The notes beneath the pieces were generated by a model that had not been told where the DNA came from, made no database searches, and was given only the letters and a program-made list of their open reading frames with translations. A stretch of 64,000 nucleotides of DNA from Caulobacter vibrioides (GTDB lineage Bacteria; Pseudomonadota; Alphaproteobacteria; Caulobacterales; Caulobacteraceae): NCBI RefSeq assembly GCF_002858865.1, contig NZ_PJRR01000008.1:62001-126000 (forward strand), given 5' to 3'. Shown in pieces: positions 62,054 to 64,000 of the stretch; the first letter of the stretch is position 1; each line of letters begins with the position of its first letter. The translations under genes and the position numbers were made by a program.

Positions 62054-62163
62054 TGTCATCCCGGACGCCCTGAAAAGGGCGATCCGGGACCCAGGGGGTG
62101 ACGGAACGCTATGCGCGCCGCCCCTGGGTCCCGGCTCTACGCTACGCTTCGGCCGGGATGACA
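62054..62163. repeat. Inverted repeat between hmgA and hppD
   Basis: TGTCATCCCGG (62054-62064) pairs perfectly with CCGGGATGACA (62153-62163), with several inner hairpins such as CGGCCGGG. It may stop or slow transcription within the cluster. Confidence 0.85.
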
Positions 62164-62189
62164 CCGAAAGGTATTTTGAGGCCTCAGCC

Positions 62190-63263
62190 TTACGCATCCA
62201 ACGTGATCACGCCGCGGCGGATCTGGTCCAGTTCGATGCTCTCGAACAGGGCCTGGAAGTTGCCGTTGCCGAAGCCTTCATTGCCCTTGCGCTGGATGAT
62301 CTCGAAGAAGATCGGACCAAACAGATTCTCGGTGAAGATCTGCAGCAGCAGGCCTTCCTCGCCGACGGCGCCGTCGATCAGGATGCGGTTCTTGCGCAGG
62401 CGCTCCAGGTCCTCGCCGTGGCCGGGGACGCGCTTGTCGACCAGCTCGTAATAGGTCTCGATGGTGTCCTGCAGCTTCACGCCCCGCGCGCGCAGCTTCT
62501 CGACGGTCTCGTAGATGTTGTCCGTCGTCATCGCCAGGTGCTGGATGCCCTCGCCGTTGTACTGGCGGATGAACTCTTCGATCTGACTCTTGTCGTCCTG
62601 GCTCTCGTTCAGCGGGATGCGGATGGCCTTGTCGGGCGCGATCATCGCCTGGCTGAACAGGCCCGTCGCCTGGCCCTTGATGTCGAAGTACTTCTGCTCT
62701 TCGAAGCCGAAGATCTGGTTGTAGAAGGTCGACCAAGTGCGCATCTGGCCACGCTTGACGTTGTGGGTCAGGTGGTCGAGCAGATCGAGGCCGACATTGT
62801 TCTTGGCTTCGGCCAGGGCCGCGCCCGGAACCTGCTCCCAGGCGTCATAGATCGTGCCCGCATCGCCATAGCGGTCGACGAGATAGAGCAAGCTACCGCC
62901 GATGCCTTCCAGCACCTTGGCGTCCGCGCCCAGCAGCGAACGCGAGGCGTCGGCCGGCTTGGCGCCGCGCTTGACGGCGTCCGCATAGGCTTGCTCGGCG
63001 TTCTCGACGCGGAAGGCCATGCCGTTGGCCGACGGGCCGTGGTCGGCGCGGAAGTCGGCGACCTGACCGGTCGTCTCTTCATTGACGATCAGGTTCACGC
63101 GGCCCTGCTTGTAGCGGGTCGCGGCCTTGGTCGGGTGCTTGCTGGCGGCGACGAAGCCCAGTTGCTCGATCAGGGCCTTCATGGCCGCCGGATCGGGGCT
63201 GGTGAACTCGACGAACTCGAAGCCGTCGAGGCCCAGCGGGTTCTGGTCGGTGACGAGGGTCAT
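62190..63263 (-). CDS. hppD: 4-Hydroxyphenylpyruvate dioxygenase
   Basis: 357 residues from ATG 63263. Two VOC-type halves. The second half carries GIQHLAMTTDNIYETV (iron His) and ENLFGPIFFEIIQRKGNEGFG (iron Glu), with QALFESIELDQIRRGVI at the end. It converts 4-hydroxyphenylpyruvate to homogentisate. A 566-residue frame reaching 63890 is the same gene plus antisense of the aminotransferase and is rejected. Confidence 0.96.
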   Translation of the reverse strand: MTLVTDQNPLGLDGFEFVEFTSPDPAAMKALIEQLGFVAASKHPTKAATRYKQGRVNLIVNEETTGQVADFRADHGPSANGMAFRVENAEQAYADAVKRGAKPADASRSLLGADAKVLEGIGGSLLYLVDRYGDAGTIYDAWEQVPGAALAEAKNNVGLDLLDHLTHNVKRGQMRTWSTFYNQIFGFEEQKYFDIKGQATGLFSQAMIAPDKAIRIPLNESQDDKSQIEEFIRQYNGEGIQHLAMTTDNIYETVEKLRARGVKLQDTIETYYELVDKRVPGHGEDLERLRKNRILIDGAVGEEGLLLQIFTENLFGPIFFEIIQRKGNEGFGNGNFQALFESIELDQIRRGVITLDA

Positions 63264-63283
63264 GCGGGCGTCTCCGTGTGTGC

Positions 63284-64000
63284 TTAGAGCGAAAGGGCCG
63301 CCGGCAGGGCGGCGATCAGGGCGTCGTTGTCGGCCGGGCGGCCGATGGTGATCCGGACCCAGCCGCCGGCGACGGGCGTCGGCCGGATGATGAGCCCCTG
63401 GTGCAACAAATGCGCGGCGGTGGCTTCGGGACCCGCCGGCGAGCGCAAGAACACGAAGTTGGCGTGGCTTTCGGTGTGCTCGACGCCCATATCGTCCAGC
63501 ACCGCCTCGACCCGGCCGCGTTCGGCGATGGTCAGGTCGACGGTGCGCTTCAGATAGTCCTGGTCTTCCCAGGCGGCCAGGGCGGCGGCCTGGCTGACGG
63601 CGGTGACGTTGAAGGGCGGGCGGATGCGGTCCAGATAGTCGACCAGCTCGGGCGAAGACGCGACGCCATAGCCCATGCGCAGGCCAGCCAGGCCATAGGC
63701 CTTGGAGAAGGTGCGGGCCGACACCCACGGGCCGCCCCAGGCGTCCAGCATGGCGAAGGTGTCGAAGGCCTCGTGATACTCGCGATAGGCCTCGTCGACG
63801 AACACGACGGTCGAGCGCGGCGTCGCGGCGAGGATCGCCTGGAAATCGGCCGCCTTCAGCGCATTGCCCGTCGGGTTGTTGGGCGTGCACAGCACCAGGA
63901 GCTTGGGGCCCAGCGCCGCAGCGGCGCAGACGGCCGGGACGTCGATGTCGAAATTCGCCAGACGCGGCACGTCGATGATCCGCGCCTCGGCGCAGCGACC
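63284..64000 (-). CDS. HisC-like aminotransferase (partial, N-terminus off the right edge)
   Basis: PLP-dependent fold-type I enzyme, HisC/aromatic aminotransferase group. CTPNNPTGNAL and VVFVDEAYREY are cofactor-binding segments, ARTFSKAYGLAGLRMGYG holds the Schiff-base lysine, and IIRPTPVAGGWVRITIG is the C-terminal substrate-binding loop. The frame stays open to base 64000. Lying 20 bases upstream of hppD, it is likely the tyrosine or phenylalanine aminotransferase of this pathway; a histidinol-phosphate role is the alternative. Confidence 0.88.
   Translation of the reverse strand, partial: GRCAEARIIDVPRLANFDIDVPAVCAAAALGPKLLVLCTPNNPTGNALKAADFQAILAATPRSTVVFVDEAYREYHEAFDTFAMLDAWGGPWVSARTFSKAYGLAGLRMGYGVASSPELVDYLDRIRPPFNVTAVSQAAALAAWEDQDYLKRTVDLTIAERGRVEAVLDDMGVEHTESHANFVFLRSPAGPEATAAHLLHQGLIIRPTPVAGGWVRITIGRPADNDALIAALPAALSL

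Noticed and set aside
63264..63890. Long extension of hppD
   Set aside because: It overlaps the aminotransferase gene in another frame; hppD begins at ATG 63263 with the family N-terminus.

Overview
The window is chromosomal DNA of a Caulobacter species, close to C. crescentus/vibrioides or C. segnis. The strongest evidence is at 14679-17207. That frame encodes an 842-residue membrane histidine kinase whose phospho-acceptor histidine falls exactly at residue 610, the published position in the Caulobacter cell-fate kinase/phosphatase PleC. The high-GC coding style, the split PurS/PurQ/PurL synthetase, a DUF1476 protein (alphaproteobacterial F1-ATPase inhibitor family) and many short palindromic intergenic repeats also fit. 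I see no rRNA, tRNA, CRISPR array, prophage or insertion sequence. Nearly everything is ordinary core genome with small accessory islands.

Layout. 1-4249: end of clpA, a coiled-coil membrane protein, a HIT hydrolase, a DUF4287/DUF5655 protein, a thioesterase and an exported amidase. 4246-8525 (minus strand): a tightly overlapping run of exported proteins. These are a Sel1-repeat lipoprotein, a right-handed beta-helix protein, a glycine-rich secreted protein, a 51-residue lipoprotein and an NTF2-like protein. This is the best candidate here for an undescribed envelope system. 8788-11140: a pair of acyl-CoA dehydrogenases. 11282-18255: a hypothetical protein, pepN, pleC and a MeaB-type GTPase. 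18437-25399: a glutathione transferase, two paralogous MFS transporters sharing an upstream 18-bp motif, purB, a 2OG-Fe(II) oxygenase overlapping a deoxyinosine glycosylase, and the DUF1476 gene.

25786-34251: purC and purS, then purQ and purL. PurS and purQ are separated by about 3.5 kb carrying a divergent TetR / P450-rubredoxin module and a DUF3291 gene, bounded by inverted-repeat elements. 34280-39273: a hybrid kinase, an M28 peptidase, then bolA, a degenerate aldo-keto reductase, a CGFS glutaredoxin and a thioesterase. 39674-43343: two paralogous exported proteins on either side of htpX, a His-rich zinc ribbon and rpsD, followed by a RelE/ParE toxin-antitoxin pair. 43391-46479: glutathione-dependent formaldehyde oxidation (S-formylglutathione hydrolase, GSH-dependent dehydrogenase) with a divergent LysR regulator.

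46476-59056: a DUF1254/DUF1214 protein, a host-attachment-family protein, a TrmJ-like RNA methyltransferase, a second hybrid kinase, icd, a DUF2939 protein, an AEC transporter, a glyoxalase-fold protein, an AraC/GyrI-like regulator and alaS. 59242-64000: a tyrosine/homogentisate degradation cluster on the minus strand (aminotransferase, HppD, HmgA, FahA) with a small Rieske protein coupled to the end of fahA. Maleylacetoacetate isomerase is not in the window.
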